The notes under the pieces were generated by a model that did no database searches, was not told where the DNA came from, and saw only the letters and a list, made by a program, of their open reading frames with translations. Made by a program: the position numbers and the translations under genes. From Bacteroidales bacterium (lineage in GTDB: Bacteria > Bacteroidota > Bacteroidia > Bacteroidales > VadinHA17), in assembly GCA_021371855.1 (NCBI GenBank), contig JAJFVL010000069.1, positions 1 through 49,365 on the forward strand: a DNA stretch of 49,365 nucleotides, read 5' to 3'. Below are positions 16,218 to 26,122 of this stretch, piece by piece; the stretch's first letter is position 1; every line of letters starts with the position of its first letter.

Positions 16218-17186
16218 TTAAACAACTTTCTTGTAGACTTCAATTAATTTTTCTGCAACAGTACAGGAATCTAAACCCAATTTAATAATTCGATCCGCCC
16301 CTTTTGTACGTCCGGTGTTTTTTACAAAAACTAATGCAGATTTAATTTTATCCGCGAAATCTTCGGGTAAAAAGCCTGCAACATAATAACCCGGTTCATC
16401 GCCAAAAAGCCAACGTACATCGCCTACATCAGTCGCCACTACGGGACAATTGCATGCCATGGCTTCTTTTATCACATTGGGTGATCCTTCCATAAAAGAG
16501 GTTAATACTAAAATATTAACGGATTTTAACAATTTATTAACCTGATGATGAGGTACAGGAAAAGGTGAAAGCAACTCAATATCGGAATGGTCTAATAATT
16601 CAACCGCATCTTTGACCAGGGCAAAATTCTTACGTTTATCTTTTTTATCGCCTAAAAATAAAATGTATTTTTTATCATTCCTGAGTCCGAATTCTGTTCG
16701 AAAATCTATATCATTAAATTCATGCTGATTTAAATTTACACCGTTAGGAATAATATAGGATATCCTTTTCCTATAAACGTATTTATTAATATTCCCCGAT
16801 TTAGAAATAATACCTTTTAGAAATGGTTGTATAAAATAAGTTAGGAGAGTTAAATACCTGCTTTTATAGGACACTTTTTTGTAGCCATTGTAACTCCCAT
16901 AAGCATCACTCCCCATCAAAGAAAGAATTACAGGAGTGTTTGGCCTGGCTAAAACAACAGTCCAGCCGCATAGAGTATAATGTGCATGAATTAAATCAAA
17001 CTTATTTTCCCTTAAATATTTTCGTAACTTAAAAGAGGATTTAATATAACCTGTTAAACCCTTTTCCAATACCGGGAAATATTCGATGTCTATTCCTTGC
17101 TCCTTTATTGATTCGCCTTGTGCTTTAATAAATGGAGCAATGTCAAAGTTTTTTGAATTTCCGCTTGCAACAAAAAGAACCTTCAT
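16218..17186 (-). CDS. Glycosyltransferase, GT4-like
   Basis: 322 residues. N-terminal Rossmann half (MKVLFVASGNSKNF, DLIHAHYTLCGW, SLMGSDAYG). C-terminal nucleotide-sugar half with ILFLGDKKDKRKNF and the E-x7-E type signature SFMEGSPNVIKEAMACN followed by PVVATDVGD. It uses a nucleotide sugar to extend the polysaccharide repeat on the cytosolic face of the membrane. Its start overlaps the epimerase stop by 4 bp, indicating translational coupling. Donor and linkage cannot be read from sequence. Confidence 0.9.
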   Translation of the reverse strand: MKVLFVASGNSKNFDIAPFIKAQGESIKEQGIDIEYFPVLEKGLTGYIKSSFKLRKYLRENKFDLIHAHYTLCGWTVVLARPNTPVILSLMGSDAYGSYNGYKKVSYKSRYLTLLTYFIQPFLKGIISKSGNINKYVYRKRISYIIPNGVNLNQHEFNDIDFRTEFGLRNDKKYILFLGDKKDKRKNFALVKDAVELLDHSDIELLSPFPVPHHQVNKLLKSVNILVLTSFMEGSPNVIKEAMACNCPVVATDVGDVRWLFGDEPGYYVAGFLPEDFADKIKSALVFVKNTGRTKGADRIIKLGLDSCTVAEKLIEVYKKVV

Positions 17187-18154
17187 TTAAGTTTCCATTT
17201 AATAAATTCCCTAATACCAAAATCAAAATCTGTTGCTGGTGAGTACTCTAACAGTTTCCGGGCCTTTGTTGTATCAGCATTTGTTGTATTAACATCACCT
17301 TGTTGAAACGGTAAATGAATTTTCTTTGCTGTTTTATTTAACATTTTTTCAAGAGTGATAATCATCGTAATCAATGATACAGGTTTCCCCCCACCTAAAT
17401 TGATTATTTCATACCCCTTAAGTTTTTTTGTTGATCTTATTATACCATCAACGATATCATCAATATATGTATAATCACGTGAAGAATTCCCATCTCCGTA
17501 AATCTCAATAGGCTGATTATTTAAAATCAGATCCGTAAATTTGTGAATAGCAAGATCCGGTCTTTGCCTTGGGCCATATACAGTGAAAAATCTAAGGCAA
17601 AAAATATCAAACTTAAAAAGATGATAGTATGTATGACATAACAATTCAGCGGCTTTTTTTGTGGCAGCATATGGAGATACAGGATAATCAACATTATTGT
17701 TTTCTGAAAAAGGTACCTGGGGATTGTTACCATAAACAGATGAAGATGAGGCAAATATCATCTTTTTAACATTATACGATCTCATTGCTTCCAGGATATT
17801 AATTGTGCCCATCACATTTGTATCAAAATATCCAGGCGGATCTGCAATTGAAGGTCTGACACCGGCTTTTGCTGCAAGATGTATTACCATATCTATTCCT
17901 TGAGTCTTAAAGATAGTATCAATAAAGGCTTTGTCTCTGATATCTCCTTCAATAAGTTTATAACCAGGATGTTTCAGCGCAATCTTAATATTATCCCTTT
18001 TAATTGTTTCATAGTAGAACGGATCAAAATTATCTAAACAGATTACCAAAAAACCAAGATTAAGCAACCGATCTGATAAGTTAGATCCAATGAAACCAGC
18101 TCCCCCTGTTACAAGAATAACTGAACCGGGTTTTAATTTATTATCCATTCCCAT
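17183..18154 (-). CDS. NAD-dependent nucleotide-sugar epimerase (UDP-glucuronate/UDP-hexose 4-epimerase type)
   Basis: 323 residues, an extended short-chain dehydrogenase. NAD-binding GGAGFIG at 17-23, SSSSVYG at 137-142 and the catalytic Tyr162-x3-Lys166 pair (YAATK), followed by RFFTVYGPRQRPD and YGDGNSSRDYTYIDD. The RQRPD and DYTYIDD segments are typical of UDP-glucuronate 4-epimerases (galacturonate formation) and their UDP-GlcNAc relatives, so it probably supplies a galacto-configured UDP sugar. It overlaps the ATP-grasp gene upstream by 14 bp and the glycosyltransferase downstream by 4 bp. Confidence 0.88.
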   Translation of the reverse strand: MGMDNKLKPGSVILVTGGAGFIGSNLSDRLLNLGFLVICLDNFDPFYYETIKRDNIKIALKHPGYKLIEGDIRDKAFIDTIFKTQGIDMVIHLAAKAGVRPSIADPPGYFDTNVMGTINILEAMRSYNVKKMIFASSSSVYGNNPQVPFSENNNVDYPVSPYAATKKAAELLCHTYYHLFKFDIFCLRFFTVYGPRQRPDLAIHKFTDLILNNQPIEIYGDGNSSRDYTYIDDIVDGIIRSTKKLKGYEIINLGGGKPVSLITMIITLEKMLNKTAKKIHLPFQQGDVNTTNADTTKARKLLEYSPATDFDFGIREFIKWKLK

Positions 18155-19175
18155 TTTCTTCTAAATAAGATACAATACTGTTAACATAGGTTTCTTCCAG
18201 ATCTGATTTCTGATCAACGATAATCCATTTTTTACTTTCATTTTTAAAAAAGAACGGAGCTTTTTCAATTGTTGTTGTTCCAAAATTAATGAACTGAAAC
18301 TCAAAAACATGAAATTCTTTACCGTCAAATCCTATATCAAGCGATATATTCGGGACTTTGAACAGTTTTTCAATTCTTACCGCGAAATCGAGCATGCCTT
18401 CCGGAATTTCTTTCCGGAATTCAAATTTACCACTTCCGCTGGCTCTGAAATCATTATTCCTGTTACCACGATATAGTACATAGCAATAGGAACCATACAC
18501 TAAAACTTTCCAGTCATTACAAAGATCAGGAATTAAATTTTGCACTAAAAATTTCCTCCTGTAAAATGATTCCTTTACATACCTGTTATTATATTTAAAT
18601 GACCTGAGATATTCTTTTAAAGTATGCCAGAACGATTTAGAACTTGATATTTTCTTTGCTTCCCTGATAAGTTCATCCGGATTTTCAGCCCTGGCAACAC
18701 CTTTACTCATTGCTCCCGAAGAGGCTTTTATAACAACAGGAAAAGTGAATTGATTTAAACTTTTTTTTAGTTCTTCAATAGTTCCGAATATTTTTGAATT
18801 AATCGTTTGTATTTCTTTAAAATCAACCCTTTTCCTAAGAAGCTCCATCGCAACCTTATTATTATGAGCTCTTAGATATGCAAACGATGGTACTACAGAT
18901 ACTCCATTTATTTCTAAATGATAAATTACATCTTCAATTAAGGATTTATACAAACCTTCTTTATCCTCCGATGAAGTATATAAAACGATAGAATTACGAT
19001 CCGGTAAATGCATACCTGTAATATCTGTAATATTCATTGCTTTTGCATTATACCCTCTTTTTCTGAATGAATTAATTAATTTTGATAAATCCATTCCTCC
19101 GCGATATATTGGATTTAATTGTTTAAATCCGAAAAATCCTTTGTAATCTGTTAAAAGAATTAATTCCTTTTTCAT
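18141..19175 (-). CDS. ATP-grasp family protein (RimK-like)
   Basis: 344 residues. The middle segment FPVVIKASSGAMSKGVARA is the ATP-grasp P-loop-like region with its lysine, followed by FLVQNLIPDLCNDWKVLVYG and the C-terminal metal/ATP-binding part NISLDIGFDGKEFHVFEFQF. ATP-grasp enzymes make amide, ester or peptide bonds through acyl-phosphate intermediates. In this locus it may ligate an amino acid or other acid to a sugar or to a small precursor. It sits 11 bp after another ATP-grasp gene and overlaps the epimerase by 14 bp. Substrate unknown. Confidence 0.8.
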   Translation of the reverse strand: MKKELILLTDYKGFFGFKQLNPIYRGGMDLSKLINSFRKRGYNAKAMNITDITGMHLPDRNSIVLYTSSEDKEGLYKSLIEDVIYHLEINGVSVVPSFAYLRAHNNKVAMELLRKRVDFKEIQTINSKIFGTIEELKKSLNQFTFPVVIKASSGAMSKGVARAENPDELIREAKKISSSKSFWHTLKEYLRSFKYNNRYVKESFYRRKFLVQNLIPDLCNDWKVLVYGSYCYVLYRGNRNNDFRASGSGKFEFRKEIPEGMLDFAVRIEKLFKVPNISLDIGFDGKEFHVFEFQFINFGTTTIEKAPFFFKNESKKWIIVDQKSDLEETYVNSIVSYLEENGNG

Positions 19176-19186
19176 AAAAGCTTAAC

Positions 19187-20311
19187 TCAAATTTCAAAAT
19201 CAAAACAGATAGTCTTTCTGTTCTTTATACAATAATCTATCACCTCATCAGTATATTCTCTGAATAAAGGGCCATTATTCATCTGGTAAAAATTAATCTC
19301 ATTGTTACGGTTATTTAGTTCAATCAACTTTACGGTATTCGTATTATCAACACAGAAATCAAAACCAATTAAACGATGATAAAAATTCATCCTTGCTATT
19401 CTTATTGCGATACCAACAGCTTCATCATATTTGTAAACAGGAGGAATATTACTAATAGGCAATCCATTGATCTCGTAAAATTTTTTACCGGATTTATTTA
19501 CTGCAAATTTATTTAGCACACCAAATTTATTAATACCGCATGCTATACCTCCTGATGCCTGATTATCTATAATTGCTCCCTCCTTTCCAATTCTTAATAC
19601 ACTCTGAAGCGGGATTATTTCATTTGTAATTACTGATCTGTACGTCAGAATCCGAATAGTATTGACTGAAGATGCATTTAGTTTATGATAATATTCGTGC
19701 TGATGAATATATTCCTGAACAATGAAATTCTTCTTAAATCGCTGTTCTAAATATGATTTTGTTAGAATAATACCATTGGGACTTTCAAAATGACCATCTT
19801 TTCTGCTGAAGAGTTCAACTTCTCTTCCACCACCCGAATCAATTGCAATTTTAGCAATTATTTTATCAGATTCTTCCGGTATAAACTCATCGATTGCTTT
19901 ATAATCTTTAATCATTTCATAATCAGAAGAGTAATAAACACCCTGGATATTTCGAAGGTAAATCCGGGGAAGGAGATCATTATCAATGTACCTGTGATAG
20001 GAATTCTTATCACAATAAGCTTCACTAAAAGTCCTGTTATTCAGAACAGGTTCCACCTTGTTGTAATAATTTGTTTCCGGAATATAAGATGGATTATCAA
20101 TCCCGTTTATTGATGCATAAACTTTAAACCACTTTACGTTCGGATCAGATCCAAATTTTATCCAAATGCGTTTATATTCTAATATTTTATTCCGCGAGAT
20201 CTGCTTTACAGAAGATATTGATTTATAAATCAGCGCTATTTTTCTATTTAATATTATTGTATTAATAGATGCAGAGAGAAAATTTATAACCTTTTTAGCC
20301 AGATATTTCAT
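19187..20311 (-). CDS. Sugar-transfer-associated ATP-grasp protein
   Basis: 374 residues. Features of the sugar-transfer-associated ATP-grasp family: AKIAIDSGGGREVELF, FIVQEYIHQHEYYHKLN, SVNTIRILTYRS, GGIACGINKFG and the C-terminal LIGFDFCVDNTNTVKLIELN with the acidic metal ligand. The family is known from its repeated occurrence next to glycosyltransferases in polysaccharide loci; no reaction is firmly assigned. The N-terminal 80 residues, rich in basic and aromatic residues, are less conserved. It lies 8 bp downstream of the asparagine-synthase-like gene. Confidence 0.85.
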   Translation of the reverse strand: MKYLAKKVINFLSASINTIILNRKIALIYKSISSVKQISRNKILEYKRIWIKFGSDPNVKWFKVYASINGIDNPSYIPETNYYNKVEPVLNNRTFSEAYCDKNSYHRYIDNDLLPRIYLRNIQGVYYSSDYEMIKDYKAIDEFIPEESDKIIAKIAIDSGGGREVELFSRKDGHFESPNGIILTKSYLEQRFKKNFIVQEYIHQHEYYHKLNASSVNTIRILTYRSVITNEIIPLQSVLRIGKEGAIIDNQASGGIACGINKFGVLNKFAVNKSGKKFYEINGLPISNIPPVYKYDEAVGIAIRIARMNFYHRLIGFDFCVDNTNTVKLIELNNRNNEINFYQMNNGPLFREYTDEVIDYCIKNRKTICFDFEI

Positions 20312-20319
20312 TAATTCTT

Positions 20320-22035
20320 TTACCTTAAATTTGTCTTTTTAATAAAATAATTGAAAGAGTTTATACTGTTACCTAAATTGATATTTTTACCAAGTTTATC
20401 AAGATTTATTCCTTGAACAAGATCTAAAAATACCGGATGTGCATTTTTTTCAAATTCTGAAACACTAAAAGAATTTCGTTGCTGATTTTTACGTTTAAAG
20501 AATATCGGATAAAACAATGATCTTGGAATTACATTAACTATATATGGAATTATTTTGTATTTTAAAGGTTCTTTTTCCAAAATGTTAAATCCATAATTTG
20601 TTTTAACACCGGCTAAGCTTTTATCCTGCTCTTTCATCATTTCTTTTTGAAAAGAAAAGGAATTGCCCAGATACGGTACAAAATCGTAAGCTGACATTGA
20701 AACAGTATACTCTGTAAATGGTGCAAAATAAAACATCTGCTGATTAATCAGATTTACCCTTGTGACTCTGTTTGCAGAATTCCAGACTTCATTTTGAATC
20801 CTTTTCAGTTCATATAATCCTACTTTACTATTTTCGATATTCACAAGACGTAATATTTTATTTTCAATATTTTGATAAACTTCCTTTTGTAAGTTTATAT
20901 CACTAAAAACATTCAGACATTGCTTAAACATCCATTCATTCATAATGAATGTTCTAAGAGACATTTTTCTCATCAGACGATTTGCATTCCGGTATTGTTC
21001 ACCGCCACATCCATGAAAACCGACAAAGTTGTTTGATGCTATACGAAATGTATAGTCTGATAAACTGAATTCTTCCTCCCAGTTGTTTTGAGACCTGATC
21101 TGCCCATCAAAAAAATAATACGATTTTACCAGCATTACTTCTTTTCCCGGCATCATATAAGGGGCATCTTCGAATGTGAAAAAATCGAGGTTTGAAACTT
21201 TAGCTAATTCTTTGGCATTGAGGTATTCTAAAGAATTATCACGCCAGAATGAATTGACAGATAAATGCTTTAAGCGTTTTTTTGCATGAATAAGAAGTAA
21301 CCGGCTATCAAAACCTCCCGTTAAACCAATGTGTGCTCCAAATTCGTCCGTCAGATTCCTTACAGCTGAAAAATATTCAGATAATCTTTTGTTTGCTTGT
21401 TCTACAGCGGTTTTATAACTATAAACAGATTCGTTTATTTCAGGTTTGATTTGTTGGACCCTTATCCCCGGGAAATTTAATTCAATTGTTGTAATATTTA
21501 CCTTATCCAGTTTTTGAATTTCTTTTGCATAGGTATCCGGACTTATAAGAGATCCCGTGGTCAGATTTTCAATTAATGCGGTTTTGTTTAAAGAATAGAA
21601 CCCCGGGAAAGCTTCAATTAATGCCAGGAAATCAGTTGTAATTATCTTTTTTCCCGCATCAAAATATACGTTTTTAATAAAAGCAGGATCAATACAAAAA
21701 GTTATCTGTTTATTTATATTAGCATAAAAAATCATTACATAGTTGCCATATAGATTTTGTGGCTCGATACAATTTTTTGTAAAATCATTTAGTAGTTTTT
21801 CGAGGCTTTCCTTATAACCTGATCCTTTATAGAATAAAGAACCAACAACAAATAGATAATTTTCACCATTTTTATAATAATTCATAATATTAACGGCTTG
21901 TTTCCTGAAAAGAACAAGATTATAAGATCCTATAGAAATCTTAAAAGGATTCTTAAATCCTTTTAAAGCATAAAGATCATCGACTAAAGACTCTGTAATT
22001 TTTGAATCTTTATGATACAGGAAAAATGCTCCCAT
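20320..22035 (-). CDS. Asparagine-synthase-like protein lacking the glutaminase cysteine
   Basis: 571 residues, the usual size of class B asparagine synthetase-like proteins. The C-terminal AMP-forming domain has the PP-loop GLTGGFDSRL at 237-246 and further conserved NAKELAKVSNLDF. The N-terminal domain has the Ntn-hydrolase outline (LYGNYVMIFYANINKQITFC, FALIEAF-like LALIEAFPGF) but starts MGAFFLYHK, with no Cys at position 2. Glutamine hydrolysis is therefore unlikely, and the enzyme would have to use ammonia or another amine. Such proteins in glycan and lasso-peptide loci form amides. The start overlaps the upstream glycosyltransferase by 26 bp. It is probably a decoration enzyme; the substrate is unknown. 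Confidence 0.82.
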   Translation of the reverse strand: MGAFFLYHKDSKITESLVDDLYALKGFKNPFKISIGSYNLVLFRKQAVNIMNYYKNGENYLFVVGSLFYKGSGYKESLEKLLNDFTKNCIEPQNLYGNYVMIFYANINKQITFCIDPAFIKNVYFDAGKKIITTDFLALIEAFPGFYSLNKTALIENLTTGSLISPDTYAKEIQKLDKVNITTIELNFPGIRVQQIKPEINESVYSYKTAVEQANKRLSEYFSAVRNLTDEFGAHIGLTGGFDSRLLLIHAKKRLKHLSVNSFWRDNSLEYLNAKELAKVSNLDFFTFEDAPYMMPGKEVMLVKSYYFFDGQIRSQNNWEEEFSLSDYTFRIASNNFVGFHGCGGEQYRNANRLMRKMSLRTFIMNEWMFKQCLNVFSDINLQKEVYQNIENKILRLVNIENSKVGLYELKRIQNEVWNSANRVTRVNLINQQMFYFAPFTEYTVSMSAYDFVPYLGNSFSFQKEMMKEQDKSLAGVKTNYGFNILEKEPLKYKIIPYIVNVIPRSLFYPIFFKRKNQQRNSFSVSEFEKNAHPVFLDLVQGINLDKLGKNINLGNSINSFNYFIKKTNLR

Positions 22036-23248
22036 TTTTTTCTTTTGTTTTTGCTAATCCATTTATAAACCCTACTATTCTTGTTGCCTGATAATCCGGA
22101 CTAAAATCCTTGTCTACTAATTTATGCCCTTCATTACCTGCTTTTTGAGCAACTGAATAATTCTCTATCACATATGTTAACTTTTCAGAAAAACTATTTA
22201 CATCTCCCGGTAATGCTAAAAATGCATTAACACCATCTTTTAAGAACTGAGGAATATCACCTACCGCTGTAACTACAACAGGTTTAGAGGTTGCCAGGTA
22301 CTCGCCCAATTTTGTTGGAAATCCACCCTGGGCTTGTATGTTATCTGGCCTTGCTAAAACGAGTATGTATGAATTTATCAGGTGAAACGGTATTTCATCC
22401 CGGTCTAAATAGCCGGTAAAGTCAACTTTATCAGAAATATTTAATGAGTTAACCAGGAATTTCAACTTTTCAAATTCTATAGCATTACTTATGTCGCCTA
22501 TCAACTTCAATCTTAAGAATGAGTGCTTAAGTGAAATTTTTGCAAACGCCTTTACCAATATATCAACACCATCCTTTTCTCCAAATAAATTTCCACAATA
22601 TGAAATATACTTATCATTTATTTTAATATGTTCATTCCCAAATCTGGTTTTATCAACGACAATAGGAATAATTAAAACCGGTTTCTTAAATGAATACTCT
22701 GCTTGAAAATAATCTTTCAATGATCTGCTAATGCAAATTAATCCATCCAAGGATTTTAATGAATTCCTTATCTTCATATCATCAAAGGCAGAAAGACCTC
22801 CTTTCCCTTTAGTTAACAGTTCCTTTGGATATTCGTTAGCCTCTCTGATAAAAAGAATCTTCTTAAGATGAGCAAAAAAACTAATAATACTATTTTGAAC
22901 TGGTGATTCTGCAAATGAGATAATGGCATCAGTATTCTTATCTTTAGTCAATAAATTATAGCAAGTATTAGCAATACCTTTAGCTCCGATTAATTTTTTT
23001 ATAACTTTATTTTTTGACGTTCTTAATGGCGTCAGATATTCATAGGGGACCTGATCAAATACACCTTTTTTAGAAACAACCCTACTGTCTTTCCCTGGAT
23101 AAATAATAAATATTTTTACATTAACCCCTGTTCTAATAAGCCCTTTTGCTAAAGAAAGTATACGATTCGTATATGCATCACCCAACGGAAAACCTTTGCT
23201 CCCAGTATACAAAAAAACTAATTTGAACTGCAAATTCTCAGACTCCAT
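22010..23248 (-). CDS. Glycosyltransferase, GT4-like
   Basis: 412 residues. N-terminal FKLVFLYTGSKGFPLGDAYT with a glycine-rich donor/acceptor loop, and IREANEYPKELL in the acceptor half. The C-terminal half has YISYCGNLFGEKDGVDILVK, LARPDNIQAQGGFPTKLGEY and ATSKPVVVTAVGD, the nucleotide-sugar binding signature of family 4. It transfers a sugar to the growing repeat unit at the inner membrane. It follows the polymerase gene by 11 bp and overlaps the asparagine-synthase-like gene, so all belong to one transcript. Confidence 0.88.
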   Translation of the reverse strand: MESENLQFKLVFLYTGSKGFPLGDAYTNRILSLAKGLIRTGVNVKIFIIYPGKDSRVVSKKGVFDQVPYEYLTPLRTSKNKVIKKLIGAKGIANTCYNLLTKDKNTDAIISFAESPVQNSIISFFAHLKKILFIREANEYPKELLTKGKGGLSAFDDMKIRNSLKSLDGLICISRSLKDYFQAEYSFKKPVLIIPIVVDKTRFGNEHIKINDKYISYCGNLFGEKDGVDILVKAFAKISLKHSFLRLKLIGDISNAIEFEKLKFLVNSLNISDKVDFTGYLDRDEIPFHLINSYILVLARPDNIQAQGGFPTKLGEYLATSKPVVVTAVGDIPQFLKDGVNAFLALPGDVNSFSEKLTYVIENYSVAQKAGNEGHKLVDKDFSPDYQATRIVGFINGLAKTKEKNGSIFPVS

Positions 23249-23259
23249 ATATTAGAAAA

Positions 23260-24549
23260 CTAATCCTTGTTTTTTGATTTCTTTAATAAGGGTAAATAAT
23301 ATAATCCTGGAATTATGATAAAGAATGCATACCAGGTTTCTCTGCCAGCAATATTCTTTATAAGACCATAACTGAGTATGGAAAATGATGCAAGGATATA
23401 GAAAAATTTATATGTCTGATTAAAATATTTAAGATTAGTTTTTAAGAATATATAAAATATAATCCCAAATAATAATAATCCAATAAGTCCTGTAACCGTA
23501 ATTTTATTCATCCAATATAAATGGCCTCCGTTTATGTCATAATCATTATCATTCCCTTCTGATAAATAATAATATCCTAAAAAAGGACTTTTCACAAATG
23601 CATTAATAAGCATAGGATACCTTCCCGCTCTTAATCCGGCATCTGTTGTATTATCATTAACATCAGCTCCTGTTTCAATAAAGGTTGCCAAATCTCTGCA
23701 TTTGTAATTTATTACCGATCCCTCTTCAAAATTGTTACCAATAGAAAGCAAACTATTAACATATGCTTCCTTTGGAATGATCAATAATATTAAAACCAAC
23801 AAACTTAATGACAGGAATGTTTGTCTTATTTTTTTCATGCCCATTATTGCAAAAACAGAAAAGATAATCGCTACCAGGATATTACCGAATATTTGCATTC
23901 CGAGTAAAGCAAAAAATGTAACTGCTAAAAAAATTAAAATTTGTTTTTTTGAAAACAGACTTATTTTAATGTTCTTGTAATAAAAAATCATGATCGGGAA
24001 AAGAGACATAAAAGCAGCAGCTGTTGAATAGTTTCCTCCTCCAAATCTTCTAAAATTCAATACTGCTTCTATTTCGGTTTCATCTGATAATTCGCCAATC
24101 CCTGTAAGAGCTCTGGCATACAATGGATCAATAGCAGATGACACTATAGTCATTATGGCAGTTATAAATAAAAATATTATAGCCCATTTTGTGATTTTTG
24201 CCAAACCAATATAATCTTTACTCAGATGGAAATATGTTATCACAGAAATCCCAATTGAAATCTCATAAAAATCAAAAAAAAGTCTTCTGTAATTCCATTT
24301 ATCTATCTGGTTCCAAATAGTTGAAGTAGCCAATAAAAGAAAAAGTCCATATCCTAATAAATAAACAATTGATTTCTTTAAGAAAATTTCATTATTAAAA
24401 AGAAGCAATGAAATACACCAGATAATCGTCCATAAATGATGGCTTCGTATATAAGGAGGCAGATTATTGAATACCAATGGAAGATATGTACTTGCCATCA
24501 GCATAAAGACGATAAAGGAAAAATAATTATGCCTTGATGAGGTTCCCAT
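23260..24549 (-). CDS. O-antigen/capsule polymerase-like membrane protein (Wzy type)
   Basis: 429 residues with about ten or eleven hydrophobic segments and a large loop near residues 265-330 (NYKCRDLATFIETGADVNDN … YYLSEGNDNDYDINGGHLY). The loop lies before the last helices, as the periplasmic catalytic loop of Wzy/WaaL proteins does. The HxxxW-like GGHLYWMNKI and the hydrophobic C-terminus (LIGLLLFGIIFYIFL) fit the O-antigen ligase/polymerase superfamily. In a locus that also has a flippase, Wzc and Wza, a polymerase is expected, and this is the only candidate. A 159-bp spacer precedes it, with no convincing promoter. Confidence 0.8.
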   Translation of the reverse strand: MGTSSRHNYFSFIVFMLMASTYLPLVFNNLPPYIRSHHLWTIIWCISLLLFNNEIFLKKSIVYLLGYGLFLLLATSTIWNQIDKWNYRRLFFDFYEISIGISVITYFHLSKDYIGLAKITKWAIIFLFITAIMTIVSSAIDPLYARALTGIGELSDETEIEAVLNFRRFGGGNYSTAAAFMSLFPIMIFYYKNIKISLFSKKQILIFLAVTFFALLGMQIFGNILVAIIFSVFAIMGMKKIRQTFLSLSLLVLILLIIPKEAYVNSLLSIGNNFEEGSVINYKCRDLATFIETGADVNDNTTDAGLRAGRYPMLINAFVKSPFLGYYYLSEGNDNDYDINGGHLYWMNKITVTGLIGLLLFGIIFYIFLKTNLKYFNQTYKFFYILASFSILSYGLIKNIAGRETWYAFFIIIPGLYYLPLLKKSKNKD

Positions 24550-24708
24550 GAATCTGATTATAAAAAACGAAGCCTGTAAAAATTATCGTTCCCAATCCCG
24601 GCATTTATATCAAAACTAAAATCATTACGAAAAAATACCTTTGTACAATTTACATTTCATATAGAAAAAAACAGCTCATAATCCATCAATTTTACCAGTT
24701 GATAAAAA

Positions 24709-26004
24709 TTAGTCTCCATTGATCTCTTTCTGTTTGAAATAATTAAACATCACTTTTTTATATATTCCTAACAATTCACTTCCCAGATTTTTATCGTTTC
24801 TGGAATTTCTCATGTCATTACTCCCATTTTTTGCAAGCTCCGATCCGAATTTAATATCATCAAAAATCTTCACTATATTGAAAGCAAGCATTTCATAATC
24901 TTCAAACCTGTATAATAATCCATTGAAATTGGGTATTAAATATTCTGGTATTCCTCCTACATACGATGAGATACAGGGTGTTCCAACTATCATAGCTTCA
25001 ATTAATGTTGAACTATGATTTTCAATACTGGACGACATTACAAATACATTCGCAGTTGCCATCTGTTCAGCCATCTGATATGAAGACAGATATCCTAAGA
25101 AATGGATGTTGTTTTCCAGTTTAAATTTCCTAATAAGTTTTATCAGATATTTTGTATAACCATCTATAACCAATTTCCTGAAAAATGATTTATCAAATGG
25201 CGATTTAACGCCGGGTATAACCAATCTGGCTTCAGGATATTTGCACACAACAAGGCTTAAAGCTTTTATTAAAAAATGTAATCCTTTTATTGGAGAACCG
25301 GCTGCATTCGATAGAATTGTATATGGGGAACTTACTTCAGGATCCCATTTAGTATTAAAGAATTCTTTTTTAATATTGAGTTTACTTTTGTATATATTAC
25401 AATCCGGGGCAATTGCTTTACAATGTGCTTCACACCATTCATTTTCAACAATAATATTCCCTGAAAGCCTTATCATTTCAGATTCGATGACAGCTCTTTT
25501 GGAAAACTTCATTTGTTTCTGTTTTATCCCATCAAGCTTAATTATATCCCGCAGAGTGATTGATTGCGTTAGCTCTTTTTCAGAAATACCTGATAAATAG
25601 TGACGCGCAATCTGACCAATCATTCCCTGCATGTAGATAATTGCCGGGATTTCTTTCATTACTTTTAATGCCAGGTAACCATGAGTAAATTCGGTCCCCC
25701 ATATCTGAATTAAATCAGGACAACATTCTTCTTTTACTTTCTCCCAAATTTTTTTATTTCTCAAGGAGTTGCAATTATATTCAGCCGGGAAACCTCCGGG
25801 AAGAACATAGTAACTGTGACGATTTTTATTTAACTTCCTGATACTTTTTACTCTTGCAACTGTTACAATAGTTAATTCCAGTTCCATCACTTCCTCTATA
25901 GCAGAGAAAGCAGCTTCCAACCAGCTTCCATTGGGCGATTTGTATTGTCCGGCCAATTCGCAAAGAGGCCCAATTGGTATATTTGTTATCCAAATAATTC
26001 TCAT
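24709..26004 (-). CDS. Glycosyltransferase, GT4-like
   Basis: 431 residues. Starts MRIIWITNIPIGPLCELAGQ; the acceptor half has DLIQIWGTEFTHGYLALKVM and IIYMQGMIGQIARHY. The donor half has ILSNAAGSPIKGLHFLIKAL, FLGYLSSYQMAEQMATANVF and SSIENHSSTLIEAMIVGTPC, the family-4 E-x7-E signature. It probably adds one sugar of the repeat. It is followed after a 118-bp gap by another transferase on the 5' side, so it may be within the same operon. Confidence 0.88.
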   Translation of the reverse strand: MRIIWITNIPIGPLCELAGQYKSPNGSWLEAAFSAIEEVMELELTIVTVARVKSIRKLNKNRHSYYVLPGGFPAEYNCNSLRNKKIWEKVKEECCPDLIQIWGTEFTHGYLALKVMKEIPAIIYMQGMIGQIARHYLSGISEKELTQSITLRDIIKLDGIKQKQMKFSKRAVIESEMIRLSGNIIVENEWCEAHCKAIAPDCNIYKSKLNIKKEFFNTKWDPEVSSPYTILSNAAGSPIKGLHFLIKALSLVVCKYPEARLVIPGVKSPFDKSFFRKLVIDGYTKYLIKLIRKFKLENNIHFLGYLSSYQMAEQMATANVFVMSSSIENHSSTLIEAMIVGTPCISSYVGGIPEYLIPNFNGLLYRFEDYEMLAFNIVKIFDDIKFGSELAKNGSNDMRNSRNDKNLGSELLGIYKKVMFNYFKQKEINGD

Positions 26005-26122
26005 AAAAGAAATATGATGTCAGTAACTATTTCAAATAATTCATCGAAATTATGATTAAAGAATCATTCAATTCTTTAATAAAACTATTTGTAGCGCTTA
26101 ATCCTGTTATAAAAACAAAGAT

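Noticed and set aside
24550..24708. Internal promoter before the polymerase gene (TAGTTTTG on the minus strand near 24630)
   Set aside because: The -7 match is present but no TTG is found at 19-21 bp upstream.
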